From Flavobacterium covae (lineage in GTDB: Bacteria; Bacteroidota; Bacteroidia; Flavobacteriales; Flavobacteriaceae), in NCBI GenBank assembly GCA_019565575.1, contig CP067379.1, positions 1 to 64,000 of the forward strand: a stretch of DNA of 64,000 nucleotides, in the 5' to 3' direction. The position numbers and the translations under genes are program-made. Positions within the stretch are counted from its first letter, which is position 1. Each line of letters starts with the position of its first letter. Of this stretch, positions 49,134 through 60,202 are shown piece after piece. The notes beneath the pieces are model-generated. The model made no database searches and had not been told where the DNA came from. It saw only the letters and a list, made by a program, of their open reading frames with translations.

Positions 49134-50569
49134 CTAAAATTGAAAATAAATAAATTTTTGTTCTTTGGTTCCTAAAATAAAAATAGCGATTAACAAAACC
49201 ATATAAAATGACCAACGAAAAGCTTTGGTCCAATTAAATCCAAAAGTAGCTAGAGCATAATCATTTTTCCTTCCAATCCACTCAATAGTCATAAAAACAA
49301 AAATAAGTATTATCATATTCGTTGGTCTTACCTCTGGAAGGCTCAATAATTGTTTGGTAAATATAGATCTTATGTATTGAAGAGCGTGTGTTAAATTATT
49401 AGCTCTAAAAAATATCCAAGCAAAAACGGTTAACATAAAAGTAACTACCATAGCTAAAAACTCTCTAATGGAAGGGAGAGTACCCTCTTCTGCTACTATG
49501 TTAATATTATTTCTATTTTTATTAGACAACAACAAAGGTAAAAAGTAAATGGCATTTAACAATCCCCAAATAATAAAGGTCCAATTAGCACCATGCCAAA
49601 ATCCACTAACTAAAAATATGGCAAAAGTATTGCGAATTTGCATCCATTTTCCTCCTTTACTTCCCCCTAATGGGATGTACAAATAATCTTTAAACCAAGA
49701 CGACAAGGAGATATGCCAACGACGCCAAAACTCGGCTATATCTCTTGAAAAATAAGGAAATGAAAAATTCTTTAACAATTCAATACCAAATAATCTTGAA
49801 GTTCCTAGAGCAATATCCGAATAGCCTGAAAAATCACCATAAATTTGAAACGTAAAAAATAATGCGCCCATAACTAGTGTACTCCCCGAATAGATCTCAG
49901 AATTATTAAAGATTAAATTAGCATACTCAGCACAATTATCTGCGATTACAATCTTTTTAAACAAACCCCATAAAATTTGCCGCAAACCATCCACAGCCTG
50001 TCCATAAACAAACTTACGTTCTTTTTTTATTTGAGGTAATAGATGGGTAGCTCGCTCTATTGGTCCAGCAACCAAAAGTGGAAAATAAGATACAAAAACG
50101 GAATAGGCAACAAAATTTTTCTCCGCAGAAATTCTTCTTTTATACACATCAATTACATACGAAAGTCCGTGAAAAGTGTAAAAAGAAATACCAACAGGTA
50201 AAATTATATTTAAAGACCAAGTGTTTATCTGAATCTCAAAGACTCTAAACAAGTCAGAAAAAGAACTTGAAAAAAATTAAAATACTTAAATACACCTAGA
50301 AAACCAAGATTAATGCCAATACTCAACCAAAACCAAAACTTTCTCCTCCTTTTCGAATTACTTCTTTCAATTTGGATTGCAGAATAATAATCCAAAAGAG
50401 TAGAAAATACAAGTAAAAAAAGAAAACGCCAATCCCAACGCGAATAAAAATAATAACTGGCCACTAATAACAATAGATTTTGCCTCTTCAAACTTTTTGA
50501 AGTAAAGAACCAATACAAAATAAATATAAGTAAAAAAAATAAAGCAAAATCTATAGAATTAAACAGCAT
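49134..50569 (-). CDS. MBOAT family O-acyltransferase, AlgI-like (one frameshift)
   Basis: The start MLFNSIDFALFFLLIFILYWF and following helices, then GISFYTFHGLSYVIDVYKR, AGPIERATHLLPQ, FSGYSDIALGTSRLFGI, EFWRRWHISLSSWFKDYLYIPLGGS and GFWHGANWTFIIWG are all AlgI/MBOAT hallmarks, with the invariant His in WHGANW. One shift near 50260 splits off the first 114 residues. Joined length is about 478. It moves acyl groups, usually acetyl, across the membrane for polysaccharide O-acylation. Confidence 0.93.
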
Positions 50570-50572
50570 AAA

Positions 50573-51452
50573 TTAGTAAGATAAAGATTGGAGTGTTCTA
50601 ACTTTTTGTAAAAGAGTGTCAGCAACGGGCTTTCTAAATTTTTTTTTCTCTCTATAATGAACAAAAATATGATTTAATGCTTGAACATACAGCTTCAAAT
50701 AAGTCGCATCTTTAAGACCATACTTTTTAAGATTATGAAACAAAAACTTCAATATGGGAAGTAAAGGCTTCCGATAATAGTTTAAAAAAATAAAAAAGGT
50801 GTTTTGTAATTGCTTTTGAAAACGGTAATAATTCTTTCCTTGTTTTTTTCTCTTAATAAGATCTACCCGATGATTTACTATGATCTGATTAGTATACCAT
50901 ATTTCATAACCTAAATTTAATACTTCTAAGGAGAGACAGGTTTCTTCTCCATAAATATCAATCCATACAGGAAATCCTTTCGTTTTTTCATAAACTGATT
51001 TTTTTATGGCAAATCCGCATCCTATAAATTCGTTTGTTTCGTACCATTGAACAGGTTCTTGATAGGAATCTAAGGCAGCTTGATCTGTTTTAAAGATCCC
51101 TTTTACTTCCTTAAACGCTAATATTCCAATAACTGGAAGTTGTAAACAAAGTTCGTATTTGTTCCTTGTAATTCGTTGAAATTAAATGAGCGTCATCATC
51201 TAATCCAATTAAATATTTACCCATGGCATGAGGGTATAAAAAAGCTCTGGCAGGTGAAGCTGATATTCGTGTTTTACCAGAGTACCACTTTACCCATGAA
51301 AATTCTTCTTTTAACGTTTCTGTTTCAGGACAAGCATCAATATAAACTAAAACTTCGTCATTTTTTAGATCAATAGCTTGTTTTAGAATTGATAACGTTT
51401 TGCTTAGATCATCAGTACGATTATGTGTTACTATGAGGTACGAGAACTCCAT
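50573..51452 (-). CDS. Family 2 glycosyltransferase (one frameshift)
   Basis: It starts MEFSYLIVTHNRTDDLSKTL, with YIDACPETE and the DxD site as IGLDDDAH. After one shift near 51115 the second half continues with EVKGIFKTDQAALDSYQEPVQWYETNEFIGCGFAIKKSVYEK and WIDIYGEET, and ends LQSLSY at 50573. Joined length is about 293 residues. It overlaps the upstream GT4 gene by 22 bp. Confidence 0.88.
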
Positions 51453-52597
51453 TCATTTGATATTTGAAGATACAAATCTACTATTTTTGACTTAAGAAAG
51501 ACTCTATCATAATGGTAATTAGCATTGACTATATTTATTTCTTGGGCTTTTTTACGCAACTGAAGATCTTGTAATGCTTGTAAAATTAAATTAGCTATTT
51601 CTTGCTCATTTTTTGGATCTTGAATTAAAAATCCATTTTGTCCATTTTGAATCACTTCTTCTGTTACACCTCCTGGGTTTGACTGTATGGGAAAAGCTCC
51701 CATTCCCATTGCTTCTAGAAGAGCATTGGGCATACCATCAGACAAACTATTGGCTAAATGTAGTGCACTTTTACCCATATAATCTAACAAAATGGCATTG
51801 GGTATATATTTTTTCTGGCGAAAATTTGCACTTTTTCTTGATTAAATAACGGTTTTGACTTCAAATAATTTACAACAACAGCATCTGCACTGTATACTAA
51901 CAAATCATATTTTTTGAATAGAGTTGGAATGTATTTTTCTATAGATTTCAATATAACTAGGGCTTTCCCTACTCCATCTTCATATCCTTTTATCATTATA
52001 GTTGTTCTATTTTCAACAGCCAAGATTGATTCTTTAGGATAGTCAATTCCTCCATTACCTGGATAAATACCTAAAAAATTGGATTTAAAACCTAGTTGTA
52101 ACGCTTTTCCATAGTCTCTACCACAATCTGTTATTAAATAATCTACTCTATTTAAAAATTGTTGTACAAAAGAAGTGTCAAGTCCTAGACGTTCGTATTG
52201 AAATAAATCACTCCCCCATGAGGAATAGACTAAAGGAATGGTCTTGTTTTTTTTTAATACGGAAAAAACAGGATGCCCTGCTAATTGCATTTCAAATACA
52301 TGAATAATATCAGGTTGTATTTTATTGATTAGCTGCGAAAAAACAGTAGTTACAGATCGTTCATTTTTTTTTTTGAATGGTGGAATAAAAACTTGGCAAA
52401 TATTTTTTAATTTTTTGTCGAAATGGATAGTTCCATTTCATTTTCCAACCTGGATATTGTTTTACCCAACTAATTTTATCCGAAAACCCTGCACCATCTG
52501 TAATATCAAACCAATGTACTTCATAGCCTGTTTCTTTCAATTGATTAGTCCATTGAAAAAAATGATGATTGGGTATGGCGACTAAAAGTATTTTCAT
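51431..52597 (-). CDS. Family 4 glycosyltransferase (about two or three frameshifts)
   Basis: The start MKILLVAIPNHHFFQWTNQLKETGYEVHWFD is a GT4 acceptor domain. It continues with DIIHVFEMQLAGHP, VYSSWGSDLF, DYLITDCGRDY and, in another frame, SLSDGMPNALLEAMGMGAFPIQSNPGGVTEEV as the donor-site loop. Shifts lie near 52370 and 51785. Joined length is about 388 residues. Confidence 0.87.
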
Positions 52598-52601
52598 CCG
52601 A

Positions 52602-53767
52602 CTAATTTAAAAGTTTTTGATAAGCTTCATTAAATTGCTGAATTGAAAAATGAGCCCTCGCATATTTTCTACAATTATCACTTAATTCTTGTATTAATGA
52701 AGGCTGCTTAATTAAATGACATAAATGTGTAACTAAATTTGCTATAATTTTATCTTCTTCTAATTCATCTATTAAATATCCCGTAATACCATTTTTAATA
52801 TGAGAATCAACACCCCCAACATTTGTGGTGACAGGAATACAACCAAAACTCATCCCTTCCATAAAAACCATCGGAAAACCTTCATAAACAGAAGTTAATA
52901 CTAAAATTGAGGTAGACCGATATAATGTTTTTAATACTTCAATATCACGAATATCTCCTAAAGGTTCAACGCCATAAGATAAAACCAAATCTTTTCTTAT
53001 ACTAACTCCACTACCTGCCATATAAAATATAGTTTCAGGATATTTTTGTTTAACGAGTTGAGAGGCTTTCAAAAAAAGTTCGGGTCGTTTTTCCTCAGAC
53101 CATCTACCTATAAAACCAACTCGTATTTTATTTGCAGACTTTGCTGGAACTTTAGATGGTATAGCAACGCCATTAGAAATAACCTGAATATGGGAAGTAA
53201 AAGATGATATTCCGGCTCTCAAATAATAATTTGTAATAACAGATTTAGCAACTTCGTTAATTACAACTCTTGTGGTAATAAAACGGGCACTATCAATAAT
53301 TATTTTTTCTCGGCAATCATCTATACTAAAAGCATGAAATAAATCAATTTTTTTGATATCAACACTTATAAATGGTAAGATTTCATAGTAATAATCAGAA
53401 TTGGAGCCGAAAACTTTTGTAATATTTTTACTTGCATTTATTTTATTTGCAATACATGAAGTTAACATCCGTATTAACCTAGTATTTTTTTTATTTAGAA
53501 TATCATTAAGCTCTAAACAACAAGCAAATTGGGTAAAAAAGGAAGCATATTAGAAGTTGCGGAAGCTTTGGTAAAAAAAACAACACATTTCTTGGGGTGT
53601 ATTGCTTCTAATATAGCCGCATGTACTTTTTCGGCACCTCCTGTGTGGTAATAAGGAAAAAAGAAAATAACTTCAACATCAGGTAAAACCCGAATCAATT
53701 TGAGGTTCAAACAAAATAAATGATAATAACCTATAAAAAGTTTTATTATTTTTTTTAACTTATACAT
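52602..53767 (-). CDS. Family 4 glycosyltransferase (one frameshift)
   Basis: The likely start is the ATG at 53767 (MYKLKKIIKLFIGYYHLF), followed by VEVIFFFPYYHTGGAEKVHAAI with the GT4 GGAEK motif. After a shift near 53515 come HAFSIDD, QVISNGVAIP, KIRVGFIGRWSEEKRPELFLKA and YEGFPMVFMEGMSFGCIPVTTNVGG. Joined length is about 388. The open frame runs upstream without a stop into the methyltransferase, which looks like an indel artefact. Confidence 0.88.
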
Positions 53768-54404
53768 TCTTTTTATTGCCTTACAACAAACCATAGTATC
53801 TCTTTCTAGTAATATTACTTCTTCTACTTGTAATGAAGTGTATTTATGAATAACATTTTTTAAAGTAAATGGGCTGAACCAATAATTATGATCTGGGTGA
53901 ACTATTTCTATAAACGAATCATCTTCATAATGATTACGATTTATATGACGTTTAGAAAAACAATTTGGTGCGGTAATGTAAAACGTTTGAGCATTTATAC
54001 TTTCTATTCCTTCTAAAAAAGTTCTAACATTATCTACATGTTCAATAGTTTCTGGAACTATACATATATCGTAACGATTCGTTAAAATTAGAAAAATAAG
54101 GTTGATTTACGTGAGCTTTTAAATGCTCAAGTCCTTCTACATCTACATCAAAACCATGAATAGATCGAGTTACTTTTGACAAAAAAATATGTAAATTATA
54201 TTCTGGTTTAAAAATGGGCCAATCATTACATCCGAAATGAATTATATCTTTTCCAGCACATATTTGCTTGAAAAATTCAAATCGGTTTTCTACACTCTTT
54301 TTATCCACATATTGTACCCAAAAACCATCAATTCTTTGGTACATGGGTAATTCTTTAACAAAGATTTTTTTGTATAGTTTTTTTAATTCGTTAATCATAA
54401 TCAT
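53760..54404 (-). CDS. Class I SAM-dependent methyltransferase (frameshifted)
   Basis: The first half (MINELKKLYKKIFVKELP.., with DIIHFGCNDWPIF as the SAM-binding loop and IHGFDVD as motif II) shifts near 54070 to a frame reading ICIVPETIEHVDNVRTFLEGIESINAQTFYITAPNCF, where PETIEHV is the motif III region. A conserved tail ends near VCCKAIKR. The stop is not visible in frame; stops in the other two frames lie at 53760-53762 and 53755-53757. The acceptor is unknown. Confidence 0.75.
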
Positions 54405-55435
54405 TTCCCAATAAAATTAAATATTTGTTCTCGGGTTAATCCTTTTTTTTGTAGTATATATCGGGTAACTCTTGTCTTTTTTAAAATTCGTTTAAACAGA
54501 ATTTGTTTCAAATAAAAAGCTATTCTAGTTCTTTTAAGCATTGGTAAGTGGGTATAAGAACGATACCTGATAACTTCTTGATATAATGAGTCAAAACGTT
54601 TTTGCATCCATGGCTCATATATATTTCCTAAGTGAAAAGCAAAATTGTCATCAGTTGATAAACGATACCCGTCATTTTTTAAAACGGGTAAGTCTGTATA
54701 TTTATACTCACTATCTCCCAAAATTTTGTAAATACTGTTTTCTTTTGGTAAATTTTGAAATACTTCGCGTTTGTAGGTAGCGCAAAAATGAGGACATCCT
54801 ACTACTGCTTTTACTCCATTGGTAGCATGTAATTTTAGAATGGTATCTTTCCATGTGGGTTCTAGCCATAACCATCCTAAACTTTTGGCAAACATTTCCA
54901 ATTCCTCTTCATTAGTCACGGATTCAAATTGTAATTTTGAGCTAAAAAAATAATCAAACCAAATGTTATGGGTAAGTTCAAAATGCTTTCTAAAAACAGG
55001 AACTGGACTAACTGCCCCTGCTTTTGGGAAAGATTCAAATATTTTTATTACTTGTTCTTCCCATTCGTTTTGAAACAATACATCAGCATCTGTAATGGTA
55101 ATCAATCGTTCTTCTGCTGTTCGTAAAGCTTTCAAAATACTGTTTATTTTACCTATTCCTTCTCTTTCTATTATTAATTCATCTATAGATCCTTTGGAAT
55201 ATAAAATGCTTAAACGCTGATTAATTAGTACTGAACTGCCATTGCTTATCACTGAAATCTTTAAAGGTGAATAAGCTGTTTTACGAACGGAATGTAAACA
55301 AATTTCAAATATTCGAAAAGCATCTTTGTAATAGTCTTCTTCATGTGGAATATGTAAAGGAATTATGACACGATGATCACAAGCAGTTCGTTCCACCAGT
55401 TTCCCTATTTTTGTGGGATTGTCTCCTAAACGCAT
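54401..55435 (-). CDS. Family 2-like glycosyltransferase
   Basis: This intact 344-residue protein has HRVIIPLHIPHEEDYYKDAFRIFEICLHSV, KISVISNGSS and LITITDADVLFQNEWEE with the DxD metal site (DADV). It also has GAVSPVPVFRKHF and a basic C-terminus. It lacks the usual N-terminal SVIIPTYN but keeps the GT-A plan. It abuts the epimerase gene and overlaps the methyltransferase gene by 4 bp. Confidence 0.82.
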   Translation of the reverse strand: MRLGDNPTKIGKLVERTACDHRVIIPLHIPHEEDYYKDAFRIFEICLHSVRKTAYSPLKISVISNGSSVLINQRLSILYSKGSIDELIIEREGIGKINSILKALRTAEERLITITDADVLFQNEWEEQVIKIFESFPKAGAVSPVPVFRKHFELTHNIWFDYFFSSKLQFESVTNEEELEMFAKSLGWLWLEPTWKDTILKLHATNGVKAVVGCPHFCATYKREVFQNLPKENSIYKILGDSEYKYTDLPVLKNDGYRLSTDDNFAFHLGNIYEPWMQKRFDSLYQEVIRYRSYTHLPMLKRTRIAFYLKQILFKRILKKTRVTRYILQKKGLTREQIFNFIGK

Positions 55436-55436
55436 A

Positions 55437-56366
55437 TTAATTAGGTTTTTTATAAAAGGCTGTCAATTTAGCTATCCCTTCCTCTAAAGTTATCAAATCT
55501 TTATTTAATATGGAAAGCATTTTTGAATTATCGGGACATCTTCTGGCCATATCTCCTTCTGGCAGAGCGGGTAAGAATACTATTTTACTTAACGATTGTG
55601 TATGCTTAATAATTTCTTCTGCTAAAGACAAAATTGTTTGTTCTTTATGACTTCCAATATTAATGACATCGTTCATACAAAGTCCTTCATTTAATATTTT
55701 TACGCAAGTTGTAATATTATCATCTACATAACAAAAAGAACGGGTTTGCATTCCGTCTCCATAGATATAAATGGGTTCATTCTTCAATGCGGCTTTAACA
55801 AATCGGGTAATTACAAAATCCTCGCTCTGATTAGGTCCATAGGTGTTAAAAAATCTAAAAATAGTATAATTTAACCCGTATTCTTGTTGATAGGACTTAA
55901 AAAAGGCTTCCCCTACATTTTTTACAATTGCATAAGGCAATCTTGAGTTTAATGGTGTTGTTTTTTCATTTTGAGGAATTTCAAAAGGTTCTCCATATAC
56001 CTCTGAAGAGCTTGAAAAGAATACACGCTCAACACCTGAATTTTTAGATAAACTCAAAATATTTTTAATTCCTTCAATATCTTCTAGAACAGAAATTGGA
56101 TTAGCTAATGTGCGTTTTACTCCTACTACAGCTGCATAATGAAAAACATAATTAAAATCATATCGTCCAAAAATGGGTACGATATCGTTATATACATTAC
56201 AATTGGCTTTAATAAACTTCACATTTTCTTTTTGTGGAATCTTATGCAGTGAACCCGTAGATAAGTTATCTATAATAACTATATAATTTGAGTTGTCTTC
56301 TGCTAGTTTACTTGCTAAAGCACTCCCTACATTTCCTGCTCCTCCGGTAATTAAAATATGTGTCAT
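55437..56366 (-). CDS. NAD-dependent sugar epimerase/dehydratase (extended SDR)
   Basis: This intact 309-residue protein has the Rossmann motif ILITGGAGNVGSAL, IDNLSTG, FHYAAVVGV, the catalytic SSSEVYGE with a downstream YAIVK (YxxxK) and FRFFNTYGPNQ, then FCYVDDN. It is an extended short-chain dehydrogenase of the UDP-glucose 4-epimerase type; the exact sugar cannot be told. It begins 76 bp after the wecB stop. Confidence 0.9.
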   Translation of the reverse strand: MTHILITGGAGNVGSALASKLAEDNSNYIVIIDNLSTGSLHKIPQKENVKFIKANCNVYNDIVPIFGRYDFNYVFHYAAVVGVKRTLANPISVLEDIEGIKNILSLSKNSGVERVFFSSSSEVYGEPFEIPQNEKTTPLNSRLPYAIVKNVGEAFFKSYQQEYGLNYTIFRFFNTYGPNQSEDFVITRFVKAALKNEPIYIYGDGMQTRSFCYVDDNITTCVKILNEGLCMNDVINIGSHKEQTILSLAEEIIKHTQSLSKIVFLPALPEGDMARRCPDNSKMLSILNKDLITLEEGIAKLTAFYKKPN

Positions 56367-56442
56367 TTATTGTTTTATTTTGACTTATTATTTACTTTAA
56401 AACTCTAAAAATAGAAATAAAAATGAATTACTCATAAGATTT

Positions 56443-57580
56443 TTATTCATTTAAAAAAGAAGATTTATTTTTATTTTCTATTTTTTGTAATTCTTTTAGT
56501 ATTTTACTTGATGTAGTTCCATCTCCATAAGGATTCACAGGTAAAACCTCTCCTTGAAATTTATCCAATAATTCAATTGCTTTTTCAACAATTAATTTTT
56601 TGTTTGTTCCTACTAAAAATGAAATTCCCGCCTTAACACCTTCTGTTCTGTTCTGTAAAAGTTCGAGTAACTAGAACAGGCTTTCCCAAAGTAGGAGCTT
56701 CTTCTTGTATACCTCCTGAGTCTGAAATTATCATAAAAGATTGTTCCATTAACCAAATAAACAATGGGTATTCAGCAGGTTCAATTAGTAGAATATTTTC
56801 TTTTTTTTCTAATAAAGATGTTACAGGAACTAGAACTTTTGGATTTAGATGAACTGGATATACAATTTGAACATCTGTCCTTTTTGCTAAGGTGAGTAAT
56901 GCTTCGCAAATCTGAACTAATCCTTTACCAAAATTTTCCCTTCTATGCCCAGTTACTAATATCATTTTCTTAGTAGGATCTAATTGCTCTTTTAGTTTAG
57001 ATATAGCCTCATTTTCATATCCTATTTTGATTTTATTTACCGCCCACTTCAAAGCATCAATTACAGTATTACCTACTTCAAAAACAGCTTCTGGGTTAAT
57101 AAGTTCTCGTTGTAAATTTGAAACCGATTGAGAAGTAGGAGCAAAATGATAATCCGCAAGCTTAGCCGTTAATTGTCTATTCAATTCCTCTGGAAATGGA
57201 AAATATTTATGAAAAGTTCTTAACCCAGCTTCCACATGTCCTATTTTAATTTGTTTATGAAAAGCCGCTAATGCCACTATTGAGGAAGTTGTTGTATCTC
57301 CATGTACTAACACCAAATCAGGTTTCACTTCATCTAAAACAGGATCAATATGTAATAATATTTTGGCACATAATTGATTCAAACTTTGGTTAGGTGACAT
57401 CAAATTTAAATCATAGTCAGGTATAATTTCAAAAAAATCTAACACTTGATCTAACATTTGTCTATGTTGTGCCGTTACACATACTTTTACATCAAATGCT
57501 TCTTCTTTTAACACATGATATAAAGGTGCCATTTTAATAGCTTCTGGCCTAGTCCCAAAACAAATTAAAATTTTCATCAC
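56443..57580 (-). CDS. wecB: UDP-N-acetylglucosamine 2-epimerase, non-hydrolysing (one frameshift)
   Basis: The sequence starts MKILICFGTRPEAIKMAPL, with VCVTAQHRQMLDQVL, VHGDTTTSS, GHVEAGLRT, FPEELNRQL, VTGHRRENFG and ISDSGGIQEEAPTLGKPVLV, all WecB marks including the catalytic His and Glu. The last 65 residues (TEGVKAGISFLVGTNKKLI.. to SFLNE) follow a shift near 56640. Joined length is about 378. It makes UDP-ManNAc for the polysaccharide. Confidence 0.95.
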
Positions 57581-58020
57581 TTTTTTTATTCGTTACAAGA
57601 ATACTTATATTTTATCAATTTTTCTGAACAAATCTAAGTTTTCTACCTAAATATTTCCTTCTTTTTTATTTTATAATTATTTTAAAACAAATAATTAATA
57701 GCCTATTGAAAATTTTAAATCTTCATTCATATTTTTAAACAAATGCAAATACTTCAAAATTCTATATCTTGAAAAACAGTGACTCTATTGAAATTTAAAA
57801 AATATGTTATTAAAATAATTTCATTCAAAAGCTAAAAATTTGATTAAAAAGGAATAGCTTAACTTATCATCAATTTAAATATAAAAACATGATAAAATAC
57901 GAAGAGATTTCTACTTTCTTACTTTCAAAAACAGTCAATAACATATCTCTTTATACAAATTTATTTTATTAAGAAACAATCAAATAAGTATTACAAACTA
58001 AGCTAGAGATATAGAAAAGA
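57581..58020. other. 440 bp intergenic stretch, no gene seen
   Basis: This very AT-rich gap lies between wecB and the next gene, both on the minus strand. It interrupts an otherwise tightly packed cluster. The only frame (27 residues at about 57889 on the plus strand) has no support. It could hold a second promoter for the downstream genes, but no box stands out by eye. Confidence 0.4.
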
Positions 58021-58903
58021 TTAATTATTGTATTTTATCCATCTTTTAATATATTTTTTAATCTTTTCACTTAATGGCTTCTTATAGGTTGTTAACTTTT
58101 GCCACATTTTAATTTTTTCAACCCAAACATCATCCAACCAAACTTGTAAATAAGCCAAAGAATATCCAGAATCAATAAATTCCTTTGCTTGAGAGACCAA
58201 TGTAGTACTGTAAATATGAAATGCAGGAGATTCTGTATTTACAAAAATATCAAAATCCATTACTGCTGCACGTGTACAAAAATGTTTGTCTTCTCCTAAC
58301 CAAGTCATATTTTTTATAGGTTGGAATCGAACACCTGATTCTAATATTTTTCGAGTCAATAAAGTACAAGCCCCTGTAAAACCTACTTCATAAGTTCCTG
58401 GTATTATATACGTTATCATACGTTCTAACGAATTCCCCTCTTTATCCCAACAATTAGGCATATAAGAAGCTGCGTACGAAAAATGTGTCCAAAATATCTC
58501 TGCAACAAAATCTTTTTAGCTTGAAATAAATTAATAATTGTTTTTGGATGCAGGACTAAATCAGCATCCACAAAAAATAAATAATCATAATCTTGATTTA
58601 AAAAATATCGAATCGCGCTATCTTTTATCAAAGTAATTCGATCGTATAAATCTTCTTCCCAACGCTCTTTTCTTTTTTAGTATCTGGTTCTATATCAAAA
58701 ATTGCATTCAACAACAAAGCTTTATTTTGTTTAGATACAAATTCATTTAATATAACAGTACTTTGAGGATCAAGGTTGTCATCAAAGAAAGAAAAAGTAA
58801 ATTCAAAATCATTAATTTCTAAATCTAACAATGAGTGAAGATGAAGTTTAACGATTTCATTTGGTTTTCTAACAGGAGAAAAAAGTAATATTTTAGTTTT
58901 CAT
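58021..58903 (-). CDS. Glycosyltransferase-like GT-A protein (two frameshifts)
   Basis: The start at 58903 reads MKTKILLFSPVRKPNEIVKLHLHSLL, followed by FSFFDDNLDP and, in a second frame, RYFLNQDYDYLFFVDADLVLHPKT with the DxD site (DAD). The third frame gives PGTYEVGFTGACTLLTRKILESG and DKHFCTRAA. This order resembles Anp1/GT2-like glycosyltransferases. Shifts lie near 58630 and 58490. It starts 10 bp after the wzt stop. Confidence 0.78.
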
Positions 58904-58913
58904 TCTATTTGAA

Positions 58914-60200
58914 TTAAACTTTTTGAATAGACCAATACTGGGGTAGAAGATGTACTCCATGAAGTCTAGACTTAAATTCTCTTTTTATCTGATATTTTTC
59001 ACTTTTTATTACTTCGAAATACAATAGTTTGTCAAATATCGTGTATTTAGATTCAACAATTGCATCCATAACAATAACAGAAATAAAATACTTACTTGGT
59101 ACATAATTAATATTTAAGAAATCACAAGCAATTTGAAAACATCCATCTTCTTCAATCTTTACTTCTTCTGCCATAAGGTAAGTTGAGCCTGTAGTCAAAA
59201 TCTTATCTTCATAATTGTAAATTTTATATTCTATAATTAAAGTCCCTTTAAATCCTTTTGACTCTAGACACATTACAACTTTAACATCTTTATTAAAACC
59301 TACTAAATCAACATTTTCAAAAGATTCATTAGCAACGTAAGAATCTATCACAATTAAATTTTCATCAAATGTTGCCAAAGGAAAATTTATCTGAGAATTA
59401 TATGTTACTTTTAAATATTCGGATATAATGAAATCAGTCTCTCCGATCATTTTAATAGTTCCATGCTCTAGTAAAATAACTTTTTTACAAAGTTTTTTAA
59501 TTGTAGACATATCATGACTAACAAAAAGAACTGTTCTTCCTTCTCCTTTAGCTATATCTTGCATTTTTCCAATGGCTTTCTTTTGAAATTCTGCATCTCC
59601 TACAGCTAACACCTCATCTATAATTAGAATTTCAGGTTCTAAAAAAGCAGCTACAGCAAAGGCTAACCGAACAGTCATCCCACTACTATAGCGCTTAGTA
59701 GGAGTATCTATATAACGCTCACATCCACTAAAATCAATAATTTCATCAAGCTTAGAGGTTATTTCTGTTTTTGTCATCCCTAAAATGGTTCCATTCAAAT
59801 AGATATTTTCACGCCCTGTAAGTTCTGGATTAAATCCTGTTCCAACCTCTAATAAAGAAGCTATTCTTCCTCTTGCTTTTATAACTCCTGTTGAAGGGGT
59901 GGTAACTTTAGATAAGATCTTTAAAAGAGTAGATTTTCCTGCTCCATTCTTACCAATGATACCTAATACTTCACCTCTTTCTACCTCAAAATTAATATCT
60001 TTTAATGCCCAAACATAATCACTCTCCCCTTTAGTTGTTCTATCATTTGATCCTCCTATTTTTAAATAGGGGTCTTCTTTTCCTCTTATTTTATACCACC
60101 AACGATTAATATCATGACTTAAGGTACCCGTTCCGATAACCCCCAGACGATATTGCTTAGAAATATTTTCGACACGTAATATTATATCTCTTTTTTCCAT
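58914..60200 (-). CDS. wzt: Polysaccharide ABC transporter ATP-binding protein with C-terminal substrate-binding domain
   Basis: This intact 428-residue protein has the TagH/Wzt ATPase with Walker A GIIGKNGAGKSTLLK, the signature YSSGM in place of LSGGQ, Walker B ILIIDEVLAVGD and LFVSHDMSTIKKLC. From about residue 270 a beta-rich domain follows (KGFKGTLIIEYKIYNYEDK..), like the glycan-recognising C-terminal domain of Wzt. It drives export of the lipid-linked polysaccharide through Wzm. Confidence 0.93.
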   Translation of the reverse strand: MEKRDIILRVENISKQYRLGVIGTGTLSHDINRWWYKIRGKEDPYLKIGGSNDRTTKGESDYVWALKDINFEVERGEVLGIIGKNGAGKSTLLKILSKVTTPSTGVIKARGRIASLLEVGTGFNPELTGRENIYLNGTILGMTKTEITSKLDEIIDFSGCERYIDTPTKRYSSGMTVRLAFAVAAFLEPEILIIDEVLAVGDAEFQKKAIGKMQDIAKGEGRTVLFVSHDMSTIKKLCKKVILLEHGTIKMIGETDFIISEYLKVTYNSQINFPLATFDENLIVIDSYVANESFENVDLVGFNKDVKVVMCLESKGFKGTLIIEYKIYNYEDKILTTGSTYLMAEEVKIEEDGCFQIACDFLNINYVPSKYFISVIVMDAIVESKYTIFDKLLYFEVIKSEKYQIKREFKSRLHGVHLLPQYWSIQKV

Positions 60201-60202
60201 TT

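Noticed and set aside
57889..57972. 27-residue frame on the plus strand in the gap beside wecB
   Set aside because: No ribosome-binding site, no homology, opposite to the cluster, and of a length expected by chance.
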